This document shows positions 35,306 to 43,555 of a DNA stretch of 43,555 bases, piece after piece; within the stretch, counting starts at the first letter, position 1, and every line of letters begins with the position of its first letter. The notes below the pieces were generated by a model. It was not told the DNA's origin, did not search any database, and saw only the letters and a list, made by a program, of their open reading frames with translations. Position numbers and translations under genes: made by a program. The stretch is taken from the NCBI GenBank assembly GCA_913775175.1, contig CAJYKU010000016.1, positions 1-43,555 on the forward strand, read 5' to 3'. Source of the DNA: an uncultured Pantoea sp. (GTDB lineage: Bacteria; Pseudomonadota; Gammaproteobacteria; Enterobacterales; Enterobacteriaceae).

Positions 35306-38300
35306 ATGAACAGAAATCGTTATCGCATTATTTTCAATAAAGCGCGTGGCATGCTGATGGTCGTGGCCGATATCGCGAGGTCAGGCCGTGCAGGTGGATC
35401 GCGTGCCTCTGGCACCGGAGATTCCGTTACTCATCTGACGGGCAGAATAAGCGCGCTAAGTTTCACTCTCTGGCTGGCACTGGGCGTAATACAGCCCGCC
35501 AGCGCCGCAATTGTTGCAGATGCACAGGCGCCTGGCGGTCAGCAGCCCACCATCATCGATAGCGCCAACGGCACACCGCAGGTCAATATTCAGACGCCAT
35601 CCGCTGGCGGAGTTTCACGCAATAACTACAGCCAGTTTGATGTCGGGCAGCAGGGCGCGATCCTGAATAACTCGCATAAAAACGTTCAGACCACACTGGG
35701 CGGTATGGTGAGTGGTAATCCGTGGCTCGCACGTGGCGAAGCCAAAATTATTCTCAATGAGGTTAACTCACGCGATCCCAGCCACCTCAACGGCGTTGTT
35801 GAAGTCGCGGGGAAAAAAGCGGAAGTGGTGATTGCGAACCCCTCCGGCATTACCTGCAACGGCTGCGGATTTATTAATGCTAATCGCGCCACGCTCACCA
35901 CCGGTCAGGCGCAGATGGATCATGGCAATCTCAATGGTTTTAACGTCAGTCGTGGTGAGATCGTGGTTGAGGGTGCCGGCATGGACAGCTCGCGTCAGGA
36001 CTATACCGATATTATTGCCCGTTCAGTAAAGATTAACGCCAGCGTCTGGGCCAGCGATCTGAACGTCACCACCGGACGTAATCAGGTGGATGCCGCACAC
36101 CAGCAGATCACCCGGCAAGGTGATGACAGCACAACGCATCCGCAGATCGCGCTGGATGTCTCCAGCCTGGGTGGGATGTACGCCGGAAAGATTCGCCTGA
36201 TTGGTACCGAAGCTGGCGTAGGGGTACGTAACGCTGGCAATATTGGCGCACAGGCGGGTACGGTGGTTGTCACTGCCGATGGACACGTTGAAAACAGCGG
36301 CACGATACAGAGCAGCAGCGATCTGCAACTCACCAGTCAGAAAGGTGTGAACAACAGCGGCGCGCTGTTTGCTGGTGGCGATGCCCGGGTTACCAGCGCG
36401 GCAGAGAGTAACAACAGCGGTTCTGTTGCTGCGCGCCACAATGTGACGCTGCAGGCAGCCACGCTGAACAGCACGGCATCCGGTATCCTGGCTGCAGGCG
36501 CAGAGCCGGATGGCCGCATCGGTGAGTCAGGTAACCTGACGCTGGCGGCTGACGGCGCACTGAATGCCCGGGGCCAGAATCTGGCGGGCGGCACACTCTC
36601 TGCGCGGGGCGAACGTCTGGATCTCAGCGGCAGCCGGACGCAGGGCAAAAATCTCACGCTTGATGCGCGTAATGGCGATATTGTAACGCGCAGCGGCACT
36701 ATTGGCGCACAGCAGCAGCTGACAGCGCACACCGGCAAACAACTGGATAATGACAGCGGTGTGCTCACAGCCAGCCAGCTCAGCCTGCAGGCGCACGATC
36801 TCAGCAACCGGCAGGGAGAGATAGCGCAAACCGGCAATGGCGATCTTGCTATCACGCTGCCAGGCAGTCTGAATAACCGTGGCGGAGAGATCGCCACCAA
36901 CAGCGGCAATCTCGCACTAAAGGCGGAGCAGCTTGATAATCAGTCTGGCGCAATTACCCATGCCGGCAGTGGCACTCTGTCCGTTGAGGCGCGTCACCTG
37001 CAGGGCAGCAGTGGCAGGCTGCTTTCCAGCGGCAAGCTCAGTCTGCGCGGCGGCGAAGTTAATCTCGATAAGGGAACGACGTCGGCACAGCAGATTGATG
37101 CCGACGTCGGCAGCCTCTCGAATCAGCAGGGAGAGCTGGTGCAGCGTGGCAGCGGTGAGATGCATCTGCACGCCCGTGATACCGTTAATAATCAGGGTGG
37201 TCAGCTGGCGGCCAACGGCAATATCGATCTCCGTGCTGCAGCGTTAAATAATCACGGCGGTAGTGTGGTTGCTGCACAGCAGGGCACCCTGGCGGCACAG
37301 ATCGGTGGGGCAATAGATAACCAGCAGGGATCGCTGGCTGCCAGCCAGCATCTGCAGCTCACTGCCGGACAGCTCGATAATCGTCAGGGAGCGATATCCG
37401 CAGCGACAGGTGACGTCAGCCTTACTGCACAGCAGGCAGTGGCAAACCGGGCCGGACGTATTCAGGCACGGGGCGACCTGACGCTGAATGCTGCCGGACT
37501 GGCCAATCAGGACGGGAAGCTGCTCGGCGATAATCTTAACCTGGCTCTGGGCGCGGGCGCCCTGGATAATCAGAATGGTGTGATCGCAGCAGGCAGTGCA
37601 CTGCACAGCGATAGCGGCGCGCTTAACAATAGCCGCGGTTTGCTGCAGGCAGGCAGCGATCTGCTGCTGGATACGCATGGTGCGCGCCTGAGCAATCAGC
37701 TCAGTGGCGAGAGTGGCGGTATCCTGAGCGCCGGTACGCTGACGCTGCGCAGCGGCGAGCTCGACAACCGCCAGGGTATTGTCGCTGGCGCAGGCGATAC
37801 GCAGTTGACCACGCAGGGGCTGAACAACAGCGCCGGCACGCTGGTGGGTAAACAGCGTCTGCAGATTGAGAGCCACGGCGCACTGCTTAATGATGCTGGC
37901 CTGTTGCAGTCGGGCGGTGATGCCAGTATCGACACAGATGGCTCTGTGCTGAGTAACCGCGACAGCGGCAGCAAAGGCGGTATCAGCAGCGCTGGAACGC
38001 TGACGCTGAACGCCGGTGCACTTGATAACCGGCAGGGTGTTATTGTCAGTCAGGGCGATCTGCAGTTTACCGGGACGGCGCTGGATAACCAGAATGGCAG
38101 ATTTGCCACACAGGCGGAACTCTCTGCCAGTGCAGATCAGATCACTAACCAGAGTGGCACAATCAACGCAGGCCAGGCACTGACGCTGGATGCATCGCAA
38201 CAGCTCAATAATCAGCAGGGTACGCTGGGTGCAGGCAAAACGCTGCGCCTTGCCACCGGAGAGTTGCTTAACTCTCAGGGCGTGCTGGCGGGCGGTGAAG

Positions 38301-41300
38301 CGGGTTATCTTAACGTAACGGCGCTGGACAATCGCGACGGGCAGCTGGCTCTCCGGCAGGCACTGATCCTGCGCGGCGACACGCTAAACAACAGTGATGG
38401 CGGCCTGATCCAGAGCGGCGGGCAGCTTGATATTGGCGTCAATAGTCTGTTTAACCAGAACAGCGGTGACACCGGTGGCGTGACCAGCCAGGGCGATATG
38501 CTGATTAACACCCGCTTGCTGGAAAATGCACAGGGCCTGTTACTGAGTGGAAAAGCCTTGCAGCTAGAAGCGGATAGCCTGAATAATATGGCGGGTACCC
38601 TGGTCGCACAGCATCAGCTCCGGCTGGATACTCACGCTCTACTCAATAACCGGGCAGGTCTGCTGCAGGGCGGTAGCGTGCTTGTTGACAGCCACGGACA
38701 GGGCATCGGCAACGAAAACGGTACACTCTATAGCCTGGGCGATTTTCACCTGCAGGGTGGCGATCTCAATAATCAGGCGGGTACGCTGGGAGCCAAAGGC
38801 GACCTCAGCCTGCAAACGGACACGCTGGATAACCGCAGTGGCGGCCGTGTTGTCAGTGAACAGGCAACCCGCCTCGCCGTCGCTCAACTGGATAACGAGG
38901 GTGGGCAGATCCAGAGCGCAGGCGATCTGCTGATCTCTGGTGCGCAGGGCATTATCAATAACGCCGCCGGACTGATCCGCAGTGGCGCAAATGCCGTAAT
39001 CAATGCGCTACAGCTCACTAATCAGAACACCCAGGATCCGCAGCAGGGCATTGAAGCTGCGGCTGTCGAAATCAACAGCGGTAGCCTGGATAACCAGCAC
39101 GGCAGAGTGCTGGCTGGCACTACGCTTGCTATCACCAGCAGCGGCAACCTCAATAACAGTCAGGGCGAGCTCACAGCCGGAGAAGCACTTACGCTGCAGG
39201 GCGATGGAGTGACGCTGACTAACCACGCGGGCAGCATCAATGCGGGTCGATCGCTGACGATCCGTGCCGATCGCATTGGCGGTGACGGTAAACTGCTTTC
39301 CCGCGGCGATATCACACTGCTTAGCCAGCAGAGCCTGAACAACAGCGGTGAGATAATCGCCAACGGCAACTTCAACTTCACCACGGCAGGCGACGTCGAT
39401 AACAGCGGCAAACTGCTGGCAGGTGGCAGGCTGGATCTGCGTGCAGCCAATCTGCGCAACGCTGCCAGCGGTGAAATCAATGCCGGGCAGAACTGGCTGA
39501 CGCTGAATGGCGAACTGACTAACTATGGTCTGATTGACGGCAAACAGACCCTGCTCAACGCCACTACCTTAACCAACACCGGCAGCGGGCGGATCTATGG
39601 CGACACCGTTGGCGTGCAGGCGGCGACTTTCAACAATCTGGCAGACCATGGCACCGCCGCCACGCTGGCGGGACGCGAGCGGGTCGATCTCGGCATAGAG
39701 ACACTGAACAACCGCGATCATGGCCTGATCTACAGCGCGGGCGAGATGGCGCTGGGAGGTGAGCTGAACGCTGATGGGATCGCAACCGGCAAAGCAGGCA
39801 CCATTAATAACCATAGTGCCACCATTGAGTCGGCTGGCAATATGCAGATCACCGCCGGGCAGATCAATAACGTTAACGATCATTTCAGCACCGGGCTGGT
39901 CACCGTTGCAACTGAGGCGATCACTGAATATCAGCATTCCGGCGACAGCGTGCGCTGGAAAGCGGGCGAGCCGGGCGTGTTTGTTAACCATAACTCCGCC
40001 GATTCGCTGCGAAATCTTAATACACCGGGCAACACCGGCAGTAACAGAGACAGCTTCAACCAGTATGACTACACCCGCACGGTGCAGGAGACACAGATCG
40101 CTGAAAGCGATCCGGCGAAGATTATCGCGGGCGGCAATATGACGGTGAACGCCGACAAGGTGTTCAATGATAAAAGTCAGATCGTCGCGGGCAATACGCT
40201 GACAATAAATGCGGGCAAGGTTGAAAACGTTGATGTGGCGGGTCAGCGCATCACGAATGATATGGGTAAGGTTACCCATTACTATCGTATCCGGCACAAA
40301 GGCGGCGACGAGCAGGGCAGAAAGACCTCAGCCTATACGCCGCCGGATGTGATTGAAACCATCACGCTCAGGCCGGGAGAACTAACCAGTCATGGTGATA
40401 TCAGTCACACGCCGGTGACGCTGGCACCACAAAACGTGCAAAGTACGGATGTGACTATTGGTGGTACCGGTAGCGTCAGCACCGCTGTTGCAGGCAGCAC
40501 GCTTGCCCCGGAGTGGCAGCGTGTTGATAGCGGTACCCTGCCAGCGATCACTATCGCTGAGCTTAAGCCAGGCCAGCGCTTTGACGTCCCCGTCAGTGTC
40601 GCTCAGCAGCAGGGTGAAACGGCACGCGTGGTGCGCATTGTCGGGCCGGATACGCGCCTGCCGGACAGCAGCCTGTTTCGTACCAATCCGGCACCCGGTG
40701 GCAAATACCTGGTGGAAACCGATCCGCGCTTCACTCAGGAGAAGCAGTGGCTGAGCAGCGACTACATGCAGAACGCGCTCACGCAGAATGGCGATAATGT
40801 GCTGAAGCGTCTTGGCGACGGCTACTATGAGCAGCGTCTGATCCGCGAGCAGGTGATCAACCTGACTGGAGAGCGCTATCTGGATGGGTTCAGCAGTGAC
40901 GAAGAGCAGTATAAGGCGCTGATGGACAATGGCATCGCCTTTAGCCAGCGGTACAACCTGAAACCTGGCGTAGCACTGACACCAGAACAGATGGCGCTGC
41001 TGACCAAAGATATCGTCTGGCTGGTCAACGCGCAGATCAGGCTGCCGGATGGTTCCACTCAGACGGTGCTGGTGCCACAGGTTTATGCGCGTGTAGAGCC
41101 AGGTGATATTGACGGCAGCGGCGCGCTGATTGCCGGCCGCAACCTCAACCTGAACCTGGGCGGCGGGCTGTTCAACAGTGGCACGCTGGCCGGACGCGAA
41201 GTGGTTAAGCTGAGCGCCGACAATATAACTAACCTGGCGGGCACCATCAGGGGCGCCAGCGTCGATCTCACTGCCCGCACTGATATCAACAACATCGGCG

Positions 41301-43555
41301 GCGTGATCCAGGGCAGCGACGCGTTGCTGGCCAGCGCCGGACGGGATATCAACGCCATCAGCACCACGCGCAGCGTTGAGCGCCGCAGTGGCGACAACAG
41401 CTTTGCACGTACCACTGTCGACAGCGTAGCGGGCATGTATGTGCAGGGCGACGATGGCAGGCTGATATTACAGGCGGGGCGCGATATCAACCTGACGGCG
41501 GCGCAGGTAGTTAACAGCGGTAAGAACAGCCAGACGGTGCTGCATGCGGGGCGTGACCTCGCGCTTAATACAGTCAGCACTGCCAGTCGCGACAATATTG
41601 TCTGGGACGGCGACAACAGCCTGAAGCAGGGCAATACGCAGGAGATCGGCAGCGACGTGGTGGGCAAAGGCGACGTTTCGCTGCTGGCAGGCAACGATCT
41701 CAGGGCGCGCGCCGCCACCCTGTCGGCCGATCTCGCGCTGGCGCTGACCGCCGGACAGGATATCACGCTGACCAATGGCGAGAACACCCAGGATCTGGAC
41801 GAGCGGCATAAGGTCACCGGCAGCAGCGGCTGGCTGTCAAAAAGCACGACAACCACACGCGACCAGATAGCGCGCCAGACGGCGCAGGGCAGCGCGCTGA
41901 GCGGCGACAGTATTGCGGTGGCGGCAGGTAATGATCTGCGCGTACAGGGCAGCCAGATAGCAGGAACGCAGGATGTTTCTCTCCAGGCGGGCCACGATCT
42001 CAGCGTTACGGGCGCGACGGAGCGCAACAGCGAGCAGCACCTGAAGCAGGAGAAAAAGCACGGGCTGTCGGGCACCGGCGGCATTGGCTTCAGCATTGGC
42101 TCGCAGAGCCTGAAAACCACCGACACCGCGCAGGATCTGACAAATCAGGGCAGCACCGTTGGCAGCGTGAACGGCAGCGTGACGCTGGCGGCGGGCAACC
42201 GTCTGGATGTTAACGGCTCCGGGCTTATCGCCGGTAAAAATCTCACGCTGGACGGGCGCGAGGTCAGCATCACCGCGGCAGAGAACCAGAGCAGCCAGAC
42301 GCACAGGGTGGAGCAGCACACCTCCGGCCTGACGCTGGCGCTCTCCGGCACGGTGGGCAGCGCGCTTAACACGACGGTGCAGACGGTGCAGGAGGCTAAG
42401 TCCGCCAGCAGCGGACGGCTGGCGGCGCTGCAGGGCACCAAAGCCGCGCTCAGCGGCGTGCAGGCGACGCAGGCCGCACGGCTGGCGGCGGCACAGGGCA
42501 GCAGCCCGGAGAATAACAACGCCATCGGCGTCAGCCTCTCTTATGGCAGCCAGTCCTCGGTATCCACGCAGCAGAGCGGGCAGCGCACCGCACAGGGCAG
42601 CAGCCTGACAGCGGGTGATAACCTGAGCGTGGTGGCGCGCGGCAGCGGCGTGAAAGGCGCTGATGGCGACCTGACGGTGCAGGGCAGCCAGCTGCAGGCG
42701 GGCAACGATGTGCTGCTCTCCGCGAACCGGGACCTGAACCTGCTGTCGGCCACCAATACCTCCTCGCTGGAGGGGGAAAACCGCAGCCACGGCGGCAGCC
42801 TGGGCGTGGGTATCGGCGCAGGCCAGGGCGGCTGGGGCATCAGCGTTTCTGCCAGCGTTAATCAGGCGAAAGGCCGCGAGCAGGGCAGCGGTATTACCCA
42901 CACGGAAACGCAGGTAAACGCGGGCCGTCAGGTGACGATGGTGAGCGGACGCGACGCCACGCTTCAGGGCGCACAGGTGAGCGGGGAGCGGGTGAAGGCA
43001 GACGTGGCGCGCAACCTGACGCTGGCGAGCGAGCAGGATAGCGACCGCTACGACTTGAAACAGCAGAGCGCCAGCGCGGGCGGCAGCTTTACTTTTGGCT
43101 CAATGACCGGCTCAGCGAACGTAAACCTGAGCCGGGACAGGATGCACAGCACCTGGCAGAGCGTGGAGGAGCAGACCGGTATCTTCGCGGGCAGGGGCGG
43201 CTTTGACGTCAGCGTCGGGTCGCACACGCAGCTGGACGGAGCGGTTATCGGCTCCACTGCGTCGGCGGATAAAAACCGGCTGGAGACGGGGACGCTGGGT
43301 TTCAGCGACATGGAGAACCACGCGGACTATAAGACAGAGCACCAGAGCGCGGGCATCAGCAGCGGGGGCAGCATCGCCGGTGAGTTTGCCGGGAATATGG
43401 CGAACGGGCTGCTGACAGGAGCAAACCGCAGCGGCAGCGGCAGCTCGGTGACGAAAGCGGCGGTGAGCGACGGCGCGCTGGTTATCCGGGACCGGAATAA
43501 GCAGGCGCAGGCGGTGAGCGGGCTGAGCCGCGACGCGGAGCACGCGAACCAGACG
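35306..43555 (+). CDS. cdiA: Contact-dependent inhibition / filamentous hemagglutinin exoprotein CdiA, 3' end outside the window
   Basis: The frame stays open for 2,750 codons to the window edge. Domain order: extended signal region (ESPR; YRIIFNKARGMLMVVADI) and Sec signal with cleavage near residue 67; TPS/hemagglutination domain with NPSGITCNGCGFINANRATL (Cys 184 and Cys 187); a long FHA-1 beta-helix of degenerate about 20-residue repeats (LDNQ-G...L-A) to about residue 1600; a non-repeat region (about 1641-1931) including GDGYYEQRLIREQVINLTG and YLDGFSSDEEQYKALMDNGI; then FHA-2 repeats (from DIDGSGALIAGRNL) and the start of the pretoxin region (VSGLSRDAEHANQT) at the edge. The toxin domain, VENN-type junction and immunity gene must lie to the right. 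Start: ATG at 35306 with AGGGA upstream. Confidence 0.93.
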   Translation, partial: MNRNRYRIIFNKARGMLMVVADIARSGRAGGSRASGTGDSVTHLTGRISALSFTLWLALGVIQPASAAIVADAQAPGGQQPTIIDSANGTPQVNIQTPSAGGVSRNNYSQFDVGQQGAILNNSHKNVQTTLGGMVSGNPWLARGEAKIILNEVNSRDPSHLNGVVEVAGKKAEVVIANPSGITCNGCGFINANRATLTTGQAQMDHGNLNGFNVSRGEIVVEGAGMDSSRQDYTDIIARSVKINASVWASDLNVTTGRNQVDAAHQQITRQGDDSTTHPQIALDVSSLGGMYAGKIRLIGTEAGVGVRNAGNIGAQAGTVVVTADGHVENSGTIQSSSDLQLTSQKGVNNSGALFAGGDARVTSAAESNNSGSVAARHNVTLQAATLNSTASGILAAGAEPDGRIGESGNLTLAADGALNARGQNLAGGTLSARGERLDLSGSRTQGKNLTLDARNGDIVTRSGTIGAQQQLTAHTGKQLDNDSGVLTASQLSLQAHDLSNRQGEIAQTGNGDLAITLPGSLNNRGGEIATNSGNLALKAEQLDNQSGAITHAGSGTLSVEARHLQGSSGRLLSSGKLSLRGGEVNLDKGTTSAQQIDADVGSLSNQQGELVQRGSGEMHLHARDTVNNQGGQLAANGNIDLRAAALNNHGGSVVAAQQGTLAAQIGGAIDNQQGSLAASQHLQLTAGQLDNRQGAISAATGDVSLTAQQAVANRAGRIQARGDLTLNAAGLANQDGKLLGDNLNLALGAGALDNQNGVIAAGSALHSDSGALNNSRGLLQAGSDLLLDTHGARLSNQLSGESGGILSAGTLTLRSGELDNRQGIVAGAGDTQLTTQGLNNSAGTLVGKQRLQIESHGALLNDAGLLQSGGDASIDTDGSVLSNRDSGSKGGISSAGTLTLNAGALDNRQGVIVSQGDLQFTGTALDNQNGRFATQAELSASADQITNQSGTINAGQALTLDASQQLNNQQGTLGAGKTLRLATGELLNSQGVLAGGEAGYLNVTALDNRDGQLALRQALILRGDTLNNSDGGLIQSGGQLDIGVNSLFNQNSGDTGGVTSQGDMLINTRLLENAQGLLLSGKALQLEADSLNNMAGTLVAQHQLRLDTHALLNNRAGLLQGGSVLVDSHGQGIGNENGTLYSLGDFHLQGGDLNNQAGTLGAKGDLSLQTDTLDNRSGGRVVSEQATRLAVAQLDNEGGQIQSAGDLLISGAQGIINNAAGLIRSGANAVINALQLTNQNTQDPQQGIEAAAVEINSGSLDNQHGRVLAGTTLAITSSGNLNNSQGELTAGEALTLQGDGVTLTNHAGSINAGRSLTIRADRIGGDGKLLSRGDITLLSQQSLNNSGEIIANGNFNFTTAGDVDNSGKLLAGGRLDLRAANLRNAASGEINAGQNWLTLNGELTNYGLIDGKQTLLNATTLTNTGSGRIYGDTVGVQAATFNNLADHGTAATLAGRERVDLGIETLNNRDHGLIYSAGEMALGGELNADGIATGKAGTINNHSATIESAGNMQITAGQINNVNDHFSTGLVTVATEAITEYQHSGDSVRWKAGEPGVFVNHNSADSLRNLNTPGNTGSNRDSFNQYDYTRTVQETQIAESDPAKIIAGGNMTVNADKVFNDKSQIVAGNTLTINAGKVENVDVAGQRITNDMGKVTHYYRIRHKGGDEQGRKTSAYTPPDVIETITLRPGELTSHGDISHTPVTLAPQNVQSTDVTIGGTGSVSTAVAGSTLAPEWQRVDSGTLPAITIAELKPGQRFDVPVSVAQQQGETARVVRIVGPDTRLPDSSLFRTNPAPGGKYLVETDPRFTQEKQWLSSDYMQNALTQNGDNVLKRLGDGYYEQRLIREQVINLTGERYLDGFSSDEEQYKALMDNGIAFSQRYNLKPGVALTPEQMALLTKDIVWLVNAQIRLPDGSTQTVLVPQVYARVEPGDIDGSGALIAGRNLNLNLGGGLFNSGTLAGREVVKLSADNITNLAGTIRGASVDLTARTDINNIGGVIQGSDALLASAGRDINAISTTRSVERRSGDNSFARTTVDSVAGMYVQGDDGRLILQAGRDINLTAAQVVNSGKNSQTVLHAGRDLALNTVSTASRDNIVWDGDNSLKQGNTQEIGSDVVGKGDVSLLAGNDLRARAATLSADLALALTAGQDITLTNGENTQDLDERHKVTGSSGWLSKSTTTTRDQIARQTAQGSALSGDSIAVAAGNDLRVQGSQIAGTQDVSLQAGHDLSVTGATERNSEQHLKQEKKHGLSGTGGIGFSIGSQSLKTTDTAQDLTNQGSTVGSVNGSVTLAAGNRLDVNGSGLIAGKNLTLDGREVSITAAENQSSQTHRVEQHTSGLTLALSGTVGSALNTTVQTVQEAKSASSGRLAALQGTKAALSGVQATQAARLAAAQGSSPENNNAIGVSLSYGSQSSVSTQQSGQRTAQGSSLTAGDNLSVVARGSGVKGADGDLTVQGSQLQAGNDVLLSANRDLNLLSATNTSSLEGENRSHGGSLGVGIGAGQGGWGISVSASVNQAKGREQGSGITHTETQVNAGRQVTMVSGRDATLQGAQVSGERVKADVARNLTLASEQDSDRYDLKQQSASAGGSFTFGSMTGSANVNLSRDRMHSTWQSVEEQTGIFAGRGGFDVSVGSHTQLDGAVIGSTASADKNRLETGTLGFSDMENHADYKTEHQSAGISSGGSIAGEFAGNMANGLLTGANRSGSGSSVTKAAVSDGALVIRDRNKQAQAVSGLSRDAEHANQT

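Noticed and set aside
37244..38200. 318-codon antisense frame opposite the FHA-1 repeats
   Set aside because: Open only because the repeated sense codons lack TTA, CTA and TCA in that phase; no ribosome binding site or domain.
41083..42901. Two long antisense frames (347 and 354 codons) opposite cdiA
   Set aside because: They are mirror images of the GC-rich cdiA codons, show Pro/Ser/Leu- or Ala/Arg-biased composition and no family motif; the sense frame carries clear FHA repeats.

Overview
The window is chromosomal DNA from a member of the Enterobacterales. Most proteins can be aligned from memory along their whole length with Escherichia coli K-12 proteins (KgtP, PssA, PatZ, TrxC, EmrAB/MprA, NrdHIEF, MmuPM, SpeG), but the gene order and accessory content differ. 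An Erwiniaceae genome (Pantoea or Erwinia type) is my best guess; that is inference, not proof. I saw no insertion sequence, integrase, tRNA or CRISPR array.

Layout. (1) 1-8700: the 3' end of an rRNA operon (5S rRNA plus terminator), then the E. coli-like block kgtP / yfiM-pssA / patZ / tapT / trxC / yfiF. (2) 8700-18600: the multidrug efflux operon mprA-emrA-emrB with an internal terminator-like hairpin, an intact YgaY-like MFS transporter, the class Ib ribonucleotide reductase operon nrdHIEF with two phased NrdR boxes over its promoter, and ygaM and ygaC. yfiF and emrB lie side by side here and proVWX is missing, so this is a rearranged or compacted version of the E. coli map. (3) 18600-22200: the S-methylmethionine salvage operon mmuPM with a MetJ operator, a small lipoprotein and speG. 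(4) 22200-27230: a five-gene peptide/nickel/opine-type ABC importer. (5) 27225-31600: an 800-base AT-rich leader region before an MgtA-type P-type ATPase, then a 28-residue membrane peptide gene and a short-chain dehydrogenase. (6) 31600-32740: queH and a secreted protein built of 11-residue repeats like LEA proteins. (7) 33066 to the right edge: a two-partner secretion / contact-dependent inhibition locus, cdiB-cdiC-cdiA. cdiC is an HlyC-type lysine acyltransferase. cdiA is open for 2,750 codons and is cut by the window edge before its toxin.

How the parts work together. Regulation can be read from the DNA for several units: NrdR represses nrdHIEF, MetJ represses mmuPM, and MprA (EmrR) sits upstream of the pump it controls. 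The most interesting non-textbook signal is the region upstream of mgtA. It has a good promoter, a 13-codon ORF with a perfect Shine-Dalgarno sequence whose peptide resembles MgtL, two mutually exclusive hairpins, a second Pro-Pro-Pro leader ORF whose stop codon lies in a 9-bp hairpin, and a third very small hydrophobic ORF. Together with the small membrane protein downstream, this looks like a divergent magnesium-responsive leader and operon.
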